In this document: one piece after another, positions 36,841 to 46,288 of the stretch
Position numbering within the stretch: the first letter of the stretch is position 1
Layout of the letters: each line of letters begins with the position of its first letter
From: Thermosipho sp. (in: thermotogales)
GTDB taxonomy: Bacteria > Thermotogota > Thermotogae > Thermotogales > Fervidobacteriaceae
Direction of reading: 5' to 3'
Assembly: GCA_017656335.1 (NCBI GenBank)
Contig: JACDOA010000001.1
Span: 1 to 64,000 of the forward strand
DNA: 64,000 nucleotides
The notes under the pieces: generated by a model
What the model saw: the letters and a program-made list of their open reading frames with translations, nothing else
Databases searched by the model: none
What the model was told of the DNA's origin: nothing
Position numbers and translations under genes: made by a program

Positions 36841-37647
36841 TCACCTTAATAAAAAGCTAGCGTATCCAACTGTATAAGAATAATCATTCGATACTTCTGC
36901 ACTAGTAGTGTGATCAACAAGTTCTATTTTTTCAAACATTCCAACTAGAACGGACATTGGACCTATCCCACAAGCTGAAACTTTGTGCTTCTTAGCTACC
37001 TCAAACATTCCTATTAAATCTTTATTCAAAATTCTTTCAATCAAAATTTCGTCTTTTTTTCGAGTTGTTGAATCATCATCATAATGATTAAAATCAGAAG
37101 AAGCCACAAAAAGCAAATTATAAATATTCAATTTTCTAAAAACTTTAATTATTTCATAAGTATTTTCAATGTTTTGAACGTTATAAACAATAGGAACAAT
37201 TTTAAAATCATTAAAGAAATACTTTAGTAATGGTAATTGTACTTCAATTGAATGTTCATATAAATGTGCAGAATAATCACTTCTAAATTTTGTAGAATTT
37301 TCAATTAGCATTTTTGAAATTTCTGAATCTACCTCAATGGCTCCTAAAGGGGTTTCCCATTGGCCACTGTCCCAAACTGAACACACTGCATTACCTAATC
37401 CTGTGTGATTGGTTCCTAAGATTATAATAGTTGTAGGAAAAATAAGAGGAAATGCCTTTACTATTGCTTTTATTGCCGTTTTTGCACTAAAAACATAACC
37501 AGCATGAGGCAAAATTAATCCTAATTTATTTAAATTTCCAAGGTTATTTTTTTGTTTAATATTTTCTAATTGTCCTTCAATAAAATTTGTTAATTCTCGT
37601 GCATTATCTGGATAAAATTTGCCAGAAAAAACAGCCTTTCTAATCAT
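36841..37647 (-). CDS. MEMO family protein (AmmeMemoRadiSam system protein B)
   Basis: 268 aa. IRKAVFSGKFYPDN, ILPHAGYVFSAKTA, ILGTNHTGLG, EHSIEVQLPLLKYFF and SSDFNHYDD are the family's conserved His- and Asp-bearing blocks, which bind metal in human MEMO1 and resemble extradiol dioxygenases. The usual partners (AMMECR1 domain, AmrS-type radical SAM) are not in this window. Its place between the secretin and comEA-like genes is three to four bases from each, so it is co-transcribed. Its role in that setting is unknown. Confidence 0.9.
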   Translation of the reverse strand: MIRKAVFSGKFYPDNARELTNFIEGQLENIKQKNNLGNLNKLGLILPHAGYVFSAKTAIKAIVKAFPLIFPTTIIILGTNHTGLGNAVCSVWDSGQWETPLGAIEVDSEISKMLIENSTKFRSDYSAHLYEHSIEVQLPLLKYFFNDFKIVPIVYNVQNIENTYEIIKVFRKLNIYNLLFVASSDFNHYDDDSTTRKKDEILIERILNKDLIGMFEVAKKHKVSACGIGPMSVLVGMFEKIELVDHTTSAEVSNDYSYTVGYASFLLR

Positions 37648-37650
37648 ACC

Positions 37651-40600
37651 TTATTCAACAACCTTAGCAGTAATGAAAATAATTAGATTTCTCTTTGTAT
37701 ATTTTTCAACTTGTTTGCTAAAGAATTTACCTATAATTGGTAAGTCGCCTAAAATAGGTAATTTGTTTGTAGAAGTAATTTTTTCGTCTCTCGTTAAACC
37801 ACCAATAATAAGCGTCTGACCATTTTTCAACGTTAAGCTAGAATTAAACTCTCTAGTTTTTTCAACTGGTAATTTTGACAACGAACCTGCTCCCAATTCC
37901 CAATCAAAAGTACTAACTTCTATTTTTAATTTCAAATCTATTGTATTGTCTGCATTAACATATGGAGTAATTTCTAAAATTACACCAGATTGCAAATACT
38001 GAATAGATTCGTTTCCTTCAGCGTCCTTTAGAATAATTGGTAATTTATCACCTATAATTATGTTTGCTGTTTCACCACTTTTTGCCACTACATTTGGATT
38101 TGCAACAATATTAGAATTACTTAAAGATTTTGAGATACTACTATTAGACATATCAATCATCGAATTACCAGAATCTAAAATCTTCTCTGCAATTTTCTCA
38201 AATGATAAATCACTCAAAGCAAGACTTATACTTAATCCATTACTAGAAATTTCCCCTAAGGATGTACTCAATTTTCCCAAATCAAGCTCTGCATTATCAT
38301 TCATATCTTCATCGAGAACCTTTACTTCAATAGATGCAAGTTTAACTTCTAATAAACTTTCTATATAATCTCTTATTTCAGCCGCACTTTTAGCACTTAT
38401 ACCAGTAGCTATTACCATTCCACTTTCTGTATCGACAAAAGATTGACCTCCATAAAATGCAACCAGTTGTTTCACTTTTTCAGAACCTCTTGGAACACTG
38501 AAAATGAATTTATTAATATTTTCGGTAGCTTCAGTTGTAGTTTCATTAAAGAAGTAAATATTATCCTTTTTATCAACAGAAATATTGTAATTATTTAAAA
38601 TATTTATAAAGTTATCAAAAGTAATATCTTTTGCAAAAATATTCGATCTGACATTAATATCCTTAGAAATTATCGCAGAATATCCTATTTCTTTCATCAC
38701 TTGTCTAATTAATTCATCAAGTGGGACATCTTCTGCATCAATTGAGAACAAACCATTTTCAAATTTTACTAAATCGTTTGATACAGTCATTACTTCTTCT
38801 GATTCTTTAGGCTTTACTACAATAAAATTATTTTCTTTTTCAATTTTAACCTTGTCACTGATTATTTTTTCAAAATCTTCAAGTCCAACATTTTCTAGTT
38901 TTAAAGTAATTTTTTCATCTATTCCATCAATAACAATTGAATATCCCAATTCACCATATACTGTTTTAATAACATCAGTTAAAGGCATATCGGTCACATT
39001 TATGAAAATTCTTTCGTTTTCTACATAAATATCTTTTGCTTCTTTTGAAGATACGTAGTACACATTTTCTTCTTTTGATACATTTACTTCAAAATTAGTA
39101 ATAACTTTAATAAATTCCTCAAAAGAAACTCCGCTTAGTTTTAAAGTAACTTTTTTAACTATATAATTATTAAATACTATTGTCTTATTCAATTGGCCAA
39201 AAATTTCTTTGATCAAATCATCTATTGGATAATCTTTAACGTCAACAAAAATCAATCCATCTTTTATATAGATATTTCTATTTTGTTCATTTTCGATATT
39301 TTCATTTTGATTTATTAAACTTATCTGTTTTATAATTTCATCAACATAAATCTTAGGACCTTTGAAATACACACTATTTCCTATATTTATTACTTTAACC
39401 TCATCTCCATAAAGGAATGAAACAAATTTTTGAATTTTATCAAAATCTAAATTTGTATCAATTTTTGTTACAATGGTTTCAGAAATTAGATTATTAATAA
39501 TCTCTTCAGCTTTTGCAATTGATTCTTCAGTACCATATAATATCGTTTTTTCTTGGTATGTGAAAACTTGCAAATTCGTTATTTCAGATAATATATTTTT
39601 AAGTTGGTCAGTTGCAAATAAATCAAGCACCTTTAATTTTGCTTCTTTAACTGGTTGTTTTTCTTTGAAAGATTCTACAAATTTTACAGCACTTTCTACT
39701 GACTCTTTTTTTCCTTTCAAATATAATATTTTAAGACCTGAAAAATATGTTGAATCAACATTGTAAATGTTTTTAATCATTTCTGTAATTTCGTTCGAAC
39801 TTTCTAAATCTATTTCTATCGATTTAGAAACGATCTCAATGTTTTCCTTCTCTGTTGCATATTTTTTTACAAATTCTACAGCTTGTTCAACCTTCAATCC
39901 ACTTAATAAATAACCGTTATTCAGTGGAATAACATCTACATCATATAATTCTTTAATCAAATTCTTTAATGTTTCATCAACAAGATAGCCGTCTAAATAT
40001 TTAGTTTTTTTGCCAAATTCATTTCTTATATTATTTATTTTCTCTTTAAAACTTTCTAATTCATCATTTTTAACATCAAAAATTGCATATTCTTTTGTAT
40101 AGTATGAAGGAGTTGCATTTAGAAGAACTTCAAAAATTTCTAAACTTGGATCTGTAGGGAATAATTCAAGAGTATATTTAACTTTATTTGATTTTTCTTC
40201 TTTTTCTTTTTCAGCTTTTTGTTTTAATGTATACTCTTCAGCAACTTTTATTATCTGATCTACTATTTTTTCTTTACCTTCAATTAAAATACCACTATCA
40301 TCTTTACTTAAAACCTTTATTTGATAGTTTTCTAGCAATTTTTCATCTAAATTTACTTTTGCAGTTTTAGTTGATGCTATTTCTATAAATTGCTGAAATC
40401 TCTTATATTTTTCTTCAGTAACAAATAAAGTAACAAAAATCTTTCCATTTTTTTCGGTTACATTACTATCCTCAGGAGAAATATTCAAATATGATATTGC
40501 ATTATTTACAGTATCCAAATAAACATCTTCCAAAATCATCCTAAATGGATTTCCAACTACTCTATCTTTATTTAAATTCATTACAAGCGGAACGTACCTT

Positions 40601-41691
40601 TTAGGTACCTCAACATATTCTCCTATTAAATTATTTTTTACACCAATTTTATCTAAAAGGCTTTTTATTCTTTCAGGGTAATTAACTTTAACTTTTTCCA
40701 TATTAGATTCATCATAAAAATCTTCAGATTTAAGAATAGAAATAAAATAACCTATTGTATTCGCAACATCATTATTGGAATAAATAGCTATTTGTTTCAA
40801 ACCTTTTAAAATGACAAATTTAAACTCAAATATTGTAGATAAATTGTTTAAAAAATCAGACAGAGTATTTTCATCAGTTTCATATGTAAAATAATGCCAA
40901 CTTTCAGATGGAGTAATAGAGATGGCATCGGCAATCATTCTGTGTTCTCTAATACCACCATATACAAATATTTTAGACTTATCTTTCAGATAACTTATAA
41001 AAGTTCCCGAACCAAGTAACTGCTTAATTTTTTCAGCATTAACCTGACCTTCATATATATACCAATATCTTGCAAAATTTTTACTTATTTCCTCTGGAGT
41101 ACCTATGTATAAAGTTTTATTTGGATCAAAAGCATAGCTTATGTCAGGATTATTTAAAAGGAATTTCCTGAAAGCTTCTTCAATAGTTGCATTAGAAACA
41201 ACCAAATTTATTCTTTTGTTTCTAACACTTTCGTACAATGAAACATCTATTCCTATCGTATCAGCTAATTCACGAATAACAATATCAATAGGTGCATTCA
41301 TAAAAGAATAATCAACTTTTTCATCAGAAATACTTTTAGGAATAAGAACAAAAATTTTATTATTTAAGACATACCAGTTAATTTCGGTAGGCAGAAGTGT
41401 AAATAGAAATACATTAACACCTTTAGTGGTGTTAATAATCTGAATTCCTTCTAACGGTCCTTTAGAAACTGGTATAAATGAATTTTCCAAGTAATTCTCT
41501 TCTAATTCTAAATAATAAACTGTTTGAGATTCATTCCATCCAAAATTTACATTTTTCGGCTGTACTTGGTGATCAAGCTCAAGTAAGACTACTATATTTT
41601 CATCATTGTCATAATAATTTATTGACTTAATCTCCGTAAATGCTAAAAGGGATAAAGATATTAATATCAAAACTAAAATACTTTTTCTCAT
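37651..41691 (-). CDS. Type IV pilus secretin, very large (PilQ-like)
   Basis: 1346 aa, against about 400-750 for most secretins. A signal peptide (MRKSILVLILISLSLLAFTE) is followed by an AMIN-like domain, then secretin and TonB-short-N-terminal (STN) domain, then a long series of repeated secretin-N-like modules (residues of about 210-830). Three STN-like modules follow (each with a core like VDVKDYPIDDLIKEIFG), then the final N module and the secretin barrel (IVANPNVVAKSGETANIIIGD, GVILEITPYV, NGQTLIIGGLT, LGDLPIIGKFF). It forms the outer-membrane pore of the pilus. The extra modules would give a very long periplasmic neck. It starts four bases into the stop of the pilP-like gene. Confidence 0.92.
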   Translation of the reverse strand: MRKSILVLILISLSLLAFTEIKSINYYDNDENIVVLLELDHQVQPKNVNFGWNESQTVYYLELEENYLENSFIPVSKGPLEGIQIINTTKGVNVFLFTLLPTEINWYVLNNKIFVLIPKSISDEKVDYSFMNAPIDIVIRELADTIGIDVSLYESVRNKRINLVVSNATIEEAFRKFLLNNPDISYAFDPNKTLYIGTPEEISKNFARYWYIYEGQVNAEKIKQLLGSGTFISYLKDKSKIFVYGGIREHRMIADAISITPSESWHYFTYETDENTLSDFLNNLSTIFEFKFVILKGLKQIAIYSNNDVANTIGYFISILKSEDFYDESNMEKVKVNYPERIKSLLDKIGVKNNLIGEYVEVPKRYVPLVMNLNKDRVVGNPFRMILEDVYLDTVNNAISYLNISPEDSNVTEKNGKIFVTLFVTEEKYKRFQQFIEIASTKTAKVNLDEKLLENYQIKVLSKDDSGILIEGKEKIVDQIIKVAEEYTLKQKAEKEKEEKSNKVKYTLELFPTDPSLEIFEVLLNATPSYYTKEYAIFDVKNDELESFKEKINNIRNEFGKKTKYLDGYLVDETLKNLIKELYDVDVIPLNNGYLLSGLKVEQAVEFVKKYATEKENIEIVSKSIEIDLESSNEITEMIKNIYNVDSTYFSGLKILYLKGKKESVESAVKFVESFKEKQPVKEAKLKVLDLFATDQLKNILSEITNLQVFTYQEKTILYGTEESIAKAEEIINNLISETIVTKIDTNLDFDKIQKFVSFLYGDEVKVINIGNSVYFKGPKIYVDEIIKQISLINQNENIENEQNRNIYIKDGLIFVDVKDYPIDDLIKEIFGQLNKTIVFNNYIVKKVTLKLSGVSFEEFIKVITNFEVNVSKEENVYYVSSKEAKDIYVENERIFINVTDMPLTDVIKTVYGELGYSIVIDGIDEKITLKLENVGLEDFEKIISDKVKIEKENNFIVVKPKESEEVMTVSNDLVKFENGLFSIDAEDVPLDELIRQVMKEIGYSAIISKDINVRSNIFAKDITFDNFINILNNYNISVDKKDNIYFFNETTTEATENINKFIFSVPRGSEKVKQLVAFYGGQSFVDTESGMVIATGISAKSAAEIRDYIESLLEVKLASIEVKVLDEDMNDNAELDLGKLSTSLGEISSNGLSISLALSDLSFEKIAEKILDSGNSMIDMSNSSISKSLSNSNIVANPNVVAKSGETANIIIGDKLPIILKDAEGNESIQYLQSGVILEITPYVNADNTIDLKLKIEVSTFDWELGAGSLSKLPVEKTREFNSSLTLKNGQTLIIGGLTRDEKITSTNKLPILGDLPIIGKFFSKQVEKYTKRNLIIFITAKVVE

Positions 41692-42143
41692 AATTCATTC
41701 CCCCCATAACTATTTGATATTATTAATTTTATTGTTCCTTCTGATGTATCCAAAACAATCAACTGATATTTTGAAGCCTTTAAAATATAATATCTTTGTG
41801 AAATCAATTCTTTGATATCATATTTCTTTACTGTATTGTTTTCTAGCACGTATACGACTTTTTCTTCATTTTCAAAATAAAATCCTAAAAATTTAATTTC
41901 TTCTACGATTGGATAACCTCCTCCACTAATATCAGAAAAATTAACATTTAAAAGATACGGCTCAAAAAACGAAACATCATTAATTTCAATAAAATTCTTT
42001 GTTAAATCTCTATAATTAGTTTTTGGAATATTTTTAGAAATCGAAGTAGAAACAGTAGAAGTAGAACTTCTGTTAATTAAAACATAAATTATTATCACAA
42101 ATATTATTATAAACAAAATAATAAGTAAAAGCTTCTTATTCAA
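41688..42143 (-). CDS. PilP-like pilus protein
   Basis: 151 aa. One N-terminal membrane helix, a Ser/Thr-rich linker, then a small beta-rich domain (FLGFYFENEEKVVYVLENN). PilP proteins have the same plan (membrane or lipid anchor, linker, beta domain docking on PilQ), and the position directly before the secretin fits. Sequence identity alone would not prove it. It has no lipobox, unlike classic PilP. Confidence 0.65.
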   Translation of the reverse strand: MNKKLLLIILFIIIFVIIIYVLINRSSTSTVSTSISKNIPKTNYRDLTKNFIEINDVSFFEPYLLNVNFSDISGGGYPIVEEIKFLGFYFENEEKVVYVLENNTVKKYDIKELISQRYYILKASKYQLIVLDTSEGTIKLIISNSYGGNEL

Positions 42144-42567
42144 TTAAATCACCTACCTTTAAGTAGAAATCTATATTTGCTTCTTCAAGTCTATCAAAAA
42201 CGAATGGAAATTTAGTATTAACTCTTATTTCCAATTGTTCTATTAAAGTTGTTCTAGAATTCAATAAACCTTTAAACAAACCCAAAAATTCTGATTTTTC
42301 AAAACTACGATTAATTATATTTTTGCTATCAAAATACTTGGGGAGTTCTTTTCTAAAAGTATCAGATTGAAAATCTTTTTTTAAAAGATTCAATTCATTC
42401 TCTTTTTGTTCATAAAGTAAAATTAATTCATTCAATTGCTTTGTTTCCTTATCCAAATGTTCAATAAAAGATCTTTGAATTATCAAAAAATAATACAGTG
42501 CAAAAAAAATCGATGTTATTAATATTATTATTATAAATATTATTGAAAACCTTCTATTTAAATTCAT
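42136..42567 (-). CDS. PilO-like pilus protein
   Basis: 143 aa, shorter than the typical 200. N-terminal membrane helix (residues of about 8-30), a coiled coil (EHLDKETKQLNELILLYEQK), then a small C-terminal alpha/beta domain. This is the plan of PilO, which pairs with PilN at the inner membrane. GGAGGG precedes the ATG. It overlaps its neighbours by four and eight bases. Confidence 0.7.
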   Translation of the reverse strand: MNLNRRFSIIFIIIILITSIFFALYYFLIIQRSFIEHLDKETKQLNELILLYEQKENELNLLKKDFQSDTFRKELPKYFDSKNIINRSFEKSEFLGLFKGLLNSRTTLIEQLEIRVNTKFPFVFDRLEEANIDFYLKVGDLIE

Positions 42568-43139
42568 AAAGATCCCTCCAAAATATACTCAAACATTTTA
42601 AAAGTACCAAACAAAGTTTTTGTTGAATTCAAATAAATACTGGGATCCTTATATATAACCTTTAAATTTTTAATTATATCTTCTATTTTTAATTGTGGTG
42701 ATTCGGAAAATTCGTAAAACCTAACAAAGTACTTGTTTGAATTTAATTGTATGAAATCTATAAAAAACTCGGTATTATTATTCTCACTAGTAATATTGTT
42801 AAATTCATTAAGTAAAACCTGTAAAAAATACTTAGACCTTAATGTTTCATTGTAATAGTCATGATAACTTTCAATTTTTTTTGTTATACCAAGAATTTTA
42901 TTGTTATAATTCACAATTTCGCTTTTTATAATTTGTGGAGCATTTTTAATATCATTAACACTAACAATATTAAAAACTTTAGGGTATTTTATAGCAATTT
43001 CATTGATTTTCCATTGACTCCAAACAAATGAATAAAACATAATTGATATAAATGGTATTAAAGCAATGGCTAAATAAACTAAAAATTTTTGTAATGATAT
43101 TTTTGGAATTTTTTTAGTGTATAAATTTAACTTTTCCAA
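42564..43139 (-). CDS. PilN-like pilus protein
   Basis: 191 aa from the TTG at 43139. The track ATG two codons earlier almost touches the ribosome site AGGGGGG. A basic cytoplasmic start, a membrane helix (residues of about 20-40), and a coiled coil then a ferredoxin-like domain match PilN. It should bind PilM through its N terminus and PilO in the periplasm. Its start lies inside the 3' end of pilM. Confidence 0.7.
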   Translation of the reverse strand: MEKLNLYTKKIPKISLQKFLVYLAIALIPFISIMFYSFVWSQWKINEIAIKYPKVFNIVSVNDIKNAPQIIKSEIVNYNNKILGITKKIESYHDYYNETLRSKYFLQVLLNEFNNITSENNNTEFFIDFIQLNSNKYFVRFYEFSESPQLKIEDIIKNLKVIYKDPSIYLNSTKTLFGTFKMFEYILEGSL

Positions 43140-44055
43140 TTTCATTCCCCCCTCTCACTAATAGACCCATGCAACCAAGATAAGAGTAATTTTCAATAGA
43201 AAAATTTAATTGTGGTCCAACAAACTTTTTACTAAGTATTTCACCTAACGTATAATTTTCTTCAATTGAGTCATTAACTAGCTTTGAATCAGTTATTATA
43301 GTTATTCCATTTAAAATGTCACTAGATACTTCTCCATTAGTGGAATTTATTGAAATTAAAATTTCTCTCTCAATTTCGGATATAAAATCAACAATTAAAG
43401 ATTTTAAAAATTGTTTTGTTCTATCTATTAATTCCGGATCATTTGAATTTTCAATATCATAAATACTTTCTCCAAATTCATCATGAATTATTCTATTTAA
43501 ATACTCTAGATTAAGATATGAAAATCTCATAAATTTCAAATTATTGTCCATTAATATCATCGTTCCTGAATAATCATTAGAGATAACAAAATACAAATTC
43601 AATCCAACAAATCTTTTTAACATTAACATTTCTTTAAGAATATCAGGGTAAAGTATATCAGGTTCTGGAATACCAAATGAAGTAATATTGTCTAAATATT
43701 GATTTAATTCATATTTTTTTACTACAAATACATTAATTTTGTCAACAAATGGCTTGACGTAATCAAAATACAATTCTTCAGGTTCCATACCCAAGTTCTG
43801 TGAAACTTCAATTTGTAAATATTCTTTTAATTCTTTTTCCTTTGTTATGCCTGGTACATCAATTGATAAGTGAAGAAGTAAATCCCAAGGAAGGTTTACA
43901 ACAATTAAATCATCGGATTGAAATTTCAGATTGGAGTTAAATTCATTCATTTCCTTAATCTTAACTTTATTAAACATATAATTACCAATACCATAAAAGA
44001 CATTTTTATTACGAATATCAAACGAAATTATTCTTCTCCCAAATATATTTATCAA
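43114..44055 (-). CDS. PilM-like actin-fold pilus protein
   Basis: 313 aa, no membrane segment. ISFDIRNKNVFYGIG is an actin-like phosphate-1 strand; VVNLPWDLLLHLSIDVPG and ELKEYLQIEVSQNLGMEPEELYFDY match the PilM/FtsA-like subdomain, and YSYLGCMGLLVRGG sits at the end. PilM is a cytoplasmic ring protein that binds PilN. TTG start after GGGGGG. Confidence 0.85.
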   Translation of the reverse strand: MINIFGRRIISFDIRNKNVFYGIGNYMFNKVKIKEMNEFNSNLKFQSDDLIVVNLPWDLLLHLSIDVPGITKEKELKEYLQIEVSQNLGMEPEELYFDYVKPFVDKINVFVVKKYELNQYLDNITSFGIPEPDILYPDILKEMLMLKRFVGLNLYFVISNDYSGTMILMDNNLKFMRFSYLNLEYLNRIIHDEFGESIYDIENSNDPELIDRTKQFLKSLIVDFISEIEREILISINSTNGEVSSDILNGITIITDSKLVNDSIEENYTLGEILSKKFVGPQLNFSIENYSYLGCMGLLVRGGNEIGKVKFIH

Positions 44056-44068
44056 TTTTTATCCCCCC

Positions 44069-44413
44069 TTATTTCGCGTTAACTTCAAATGTAATTGGTT
44101 CAATAGAGATCCCATCGAAAGTACCTCCACTCACCCATTTAAAAGGAACTATATTAAGTTCAGAATTATAAAATAAATCATTATCGATTCTTTTAAGAAT
44201 ATTCGAATCACTCATAGAAAAATAGATTTTAAAAATGCCATCATGATATTTCAAATAATCTCCTTTAGATTTCCATAAACCGCAATAAACATATGTTGAA
44301 AGAAATTCTTCTTTCAACAAATTTTTATCTAAGATTCTAAAAACTCCAAAAATTGAAATTGAAAACACTAAAATGGAAATAGTAATTATTACCAAAACTT
44401 CTAAATAACTCAT
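44069..44413 (-). CDS. Pseudopilin-like protein without leader
   Basis: 114 aa. It starts MSYLEVLVIITISILVFSIS, which matches mature type IV pilins and minor pilins (FSLLEVLVALTI of PilV) with the conserved Glu at position 5. There is no basic leader and no Gly before the would-be cleavage site; the ATG has a good GGAGGA site, and the upstream pilC stop leaves no room for a longer start. The C-terminal domain is a small beta-rich head. Either a leaderless pseudopilin or a membrane protein that resembles one. Confidence 0.65.
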   Translation of the reverse strand: MSYLEVLVIITISILVFSISIFGVFRILDKNLLKEEFLSTYVYCGLWKSKGDYLKYHDGIFKIYFSMSDSNILKRIDNDLFYNSELNIVPFKWVSGGTFDGISIEPITFEVNAK

Positions 44414-44418
44414 TTAAC

Positions 44419-45621
44419 TTATCCTCCAATTGTAGATTGCATGGAGAAAATAGTGGAGTACATTGTGTAAGCTAAAAAAGCTATAAATAAACCAACAAAA
44501 GCAATCATCATTGGTTCTATTAATGATAATAATTTCTTTGTGTCTTGTTGAATTTGATCTTCAAAAAAACTAGCAACTTTATCCATCACAATATCAAGTT
44601 GACCAGTTTCTTCGCCAGTACCAACCATTTCATAAATTATTTGAGGAAATACTTTTTCTGATTTCAGAGCATTTTTTAAAGTACTTCCCGATTTTACCTT
44701 ATCCTGAACATTTTTTATTTTATTTATAAATTTTTTATTATTTGAAGCTTTAGCTGCCATTTCCAAAGCATCTATAACAGAAACTCCACTACCTATTAAG
44801 ACTCCGAAAGTCCTACAAAATCTTTCTTGAGTAATTTTTTCCCTCAATTTTCTAACAGGTGGAATTAAATTCCCAAAAAATTCTTTAGTCATTTCTCCAT
44901 ATTTAGTCCTAAAAAACACAATAAGTCCAATAAAAACTCCAAAAACAACTAATATTGAGGCTAGCCAATTATTTGTTAAAATATGATTTAATTTCATTAA
45001 AAATCCAATCATACCAGAATTTGGAATTCGATTTCCAAAAGCACTAAACAATTTAGGCAATATAAATACACTTATAACTACTACAACTACAACGGCAAAA
45101 CTTAAAATGAAAGTAGGATAAACCATTGCAGATTTCACCTGTTGCTGCATCTTATTAACATTTTCATAATAATTTGCCAGTTTTTTTAAAGTAACATCTA
45201 AAACTCCACCTTCTTCACCGGCTTTAATCATATTTATCAATACTTCATCAAATACACCTTGTTTTTCAATTGCTTCTGAAAATGAACTACCCCCATCAAG
45301 CTCATTAATTACGTTTTTCAAAACATTTCTAAATCTTTTAGTAAACATCTGTTGCTCTTGTAATACCGCAAGAGCATCTCTTATTCTTATTCCAGCACTG
45401 ATCATTGTTTCCAATTGTCTTGCAAACAAAACAATATCATTTAATGGTATAGTAAAAAGGTTTTTGAAGGGATTCAGATTCAAAGCACGTACTTCTTTTA
45501 TCTCTAAAACCGCAAAACCATTAGATCTCAGCCTAAAAATAGCTTCCTTTAAATTATCTGCTTCAATTGTACCAGTAACTCTCTTTCTCTCCTTATTAAT
45601 TGCTGTATATTTAAAAACCAA
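44419..45621 (-). CDS. Pilus inner-membrane platform protein PilC
   Basis: 400 aa with two T2SF domains: FARQLETMISAGIRIRDAL, GSSFSEAIEKQG, ... FCRTFGVLIGSGVSVIDAL, GSTLKNALKSEKVFP, MVGTGEETGQLD. Three membrane helices are visible. It anchors the assembly ATPases and moves pilins into the fibre. TTG start after GAGGGGGG, overlapping the ATPase gene by 11 bases. The assembly (PilB) and retraction (PilT) ATPases are not in the window. Confidence 0.93.
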   Translation of the reverse strand: MVFKYTAINKERKRVTGTIEADNLKEAIFRLRSNGFAVLEIKEVRALNLNPFKNLFTIPLNDIVLFARQLETMISAGIRIRDALAVLQEQQMFTKRFRNVLKNVINELDGGSSFSEAIEKQGVFDEVLINMIKAGEEGGVLDVTLKKLANYYENVNKMQQQVKSAMVYPTFILSFAVVVVVVISVFILPKLFSAFGNRIPNSGMIGFLMKLNHILTNNWLASILVVFGVFIGLIVFFRTKYGEMTKEFFGNLIPPVRKLREKITQERFCRTFGVLIGSGVSVIDALEMAAKASNNKKFINKIKNVQDKVKSGSTLKNALKSEKVFPQIIYEMVGTGEETGQLDIVMDKVASFFEDQIQQDTKKLLSLIEPMMIAFVGLFIAFLAYTMYSTIFSMQSTIGG

Positions 45622-46288
45622 TATATCCCCCCCTCAAAACTTCACCATTATTCACTGTATAAATTTCGCCAGGAATCTTTTCAAATTTTTCAATATCATG
45701 CGTTACTATTAAAAGGCTTTTTTTATCCAATTTGCTCCATTCAATTAAGAATTTAATGATTTTTTCCTCTGAAATAAAATCAAGACTAGCTGTAGGTTCG
45801 TCCAAAATTAACAGTTCAGGATCATGAGCAATTGCAGATGCTATAGCAACTCTCCTTTGTTCCCCTCCCGATAAACTAAAGGGATTTTTTTCAAGCATTT
45901 CGTCATCTATATCTAATATATCTTTTATTAAACTTATTCTTTCGTCAATATTAATAATATTAAAATTTTTCATCGAAAACATTAATTCATCCTTAACTGT
46001 TTCAGAAAAAAATTGCCTTTCTGGAAATTGAAAAGCAAATCCTATTTTCCTCCGGTATTTGTATGGGTTTTTGTATGGATTTTGATAATCTACATATATT
46101 ATACCAGAAGTTGGTTTAATTAAAAAATCAATTAAATATAAAAGGGTTGTTTTACCAGAACCTGTTTTTCCGAGCAAATATATTACATCATTTTGTTTAA
46201 TCTTTAAATTTACATTTTTCAATACAACTTTTTCTAATGGTGTTCCTTTATTATAAATAAACGATACATTTTTAAGCTCGATTGTCAT
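45611..46288 (-). CDS. ABC ATPase, EcfA/CbiO-like
   Basis: 225 aa. Walker A GKTGSGKTTLL, signature LSGGEQRRVAIASAIA, Walker B LLILDEPTASLD, His in VTHD. The Q-loop region FAFQFPERQFFSETV is the hallmark of energy-coupling-factor ATPases, which import vitamins or metal ions with EcfT and an S-component. Neither partner is nearby, and the length is somewhat short for EcfA (about 270-290). Overlaps the methyltransferase and pilC genes, so it is read together with the pilus genes. Confidence 0.85.
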   Translation of the reverse strand: MTIELKNVSFIYNKGTPLEKVVLKNVNLKIKQNDVIYLLGKTGSGKTTLLYLIDFLIKPTSGIIYVDYQNPYKNPYKYRRKIGFAFQFPERQFFSETVKDELMFSMKNFNIINIDERISLIKDILDIDDEMLEKNPFSLSGGEQRRVAIASAIAHDPELLILDEPTASLDFISEEKIIKFLIEWSKLDKKSLLIVTHDIEKFEKIPGEIYTVNNGEVLRGGYIGF

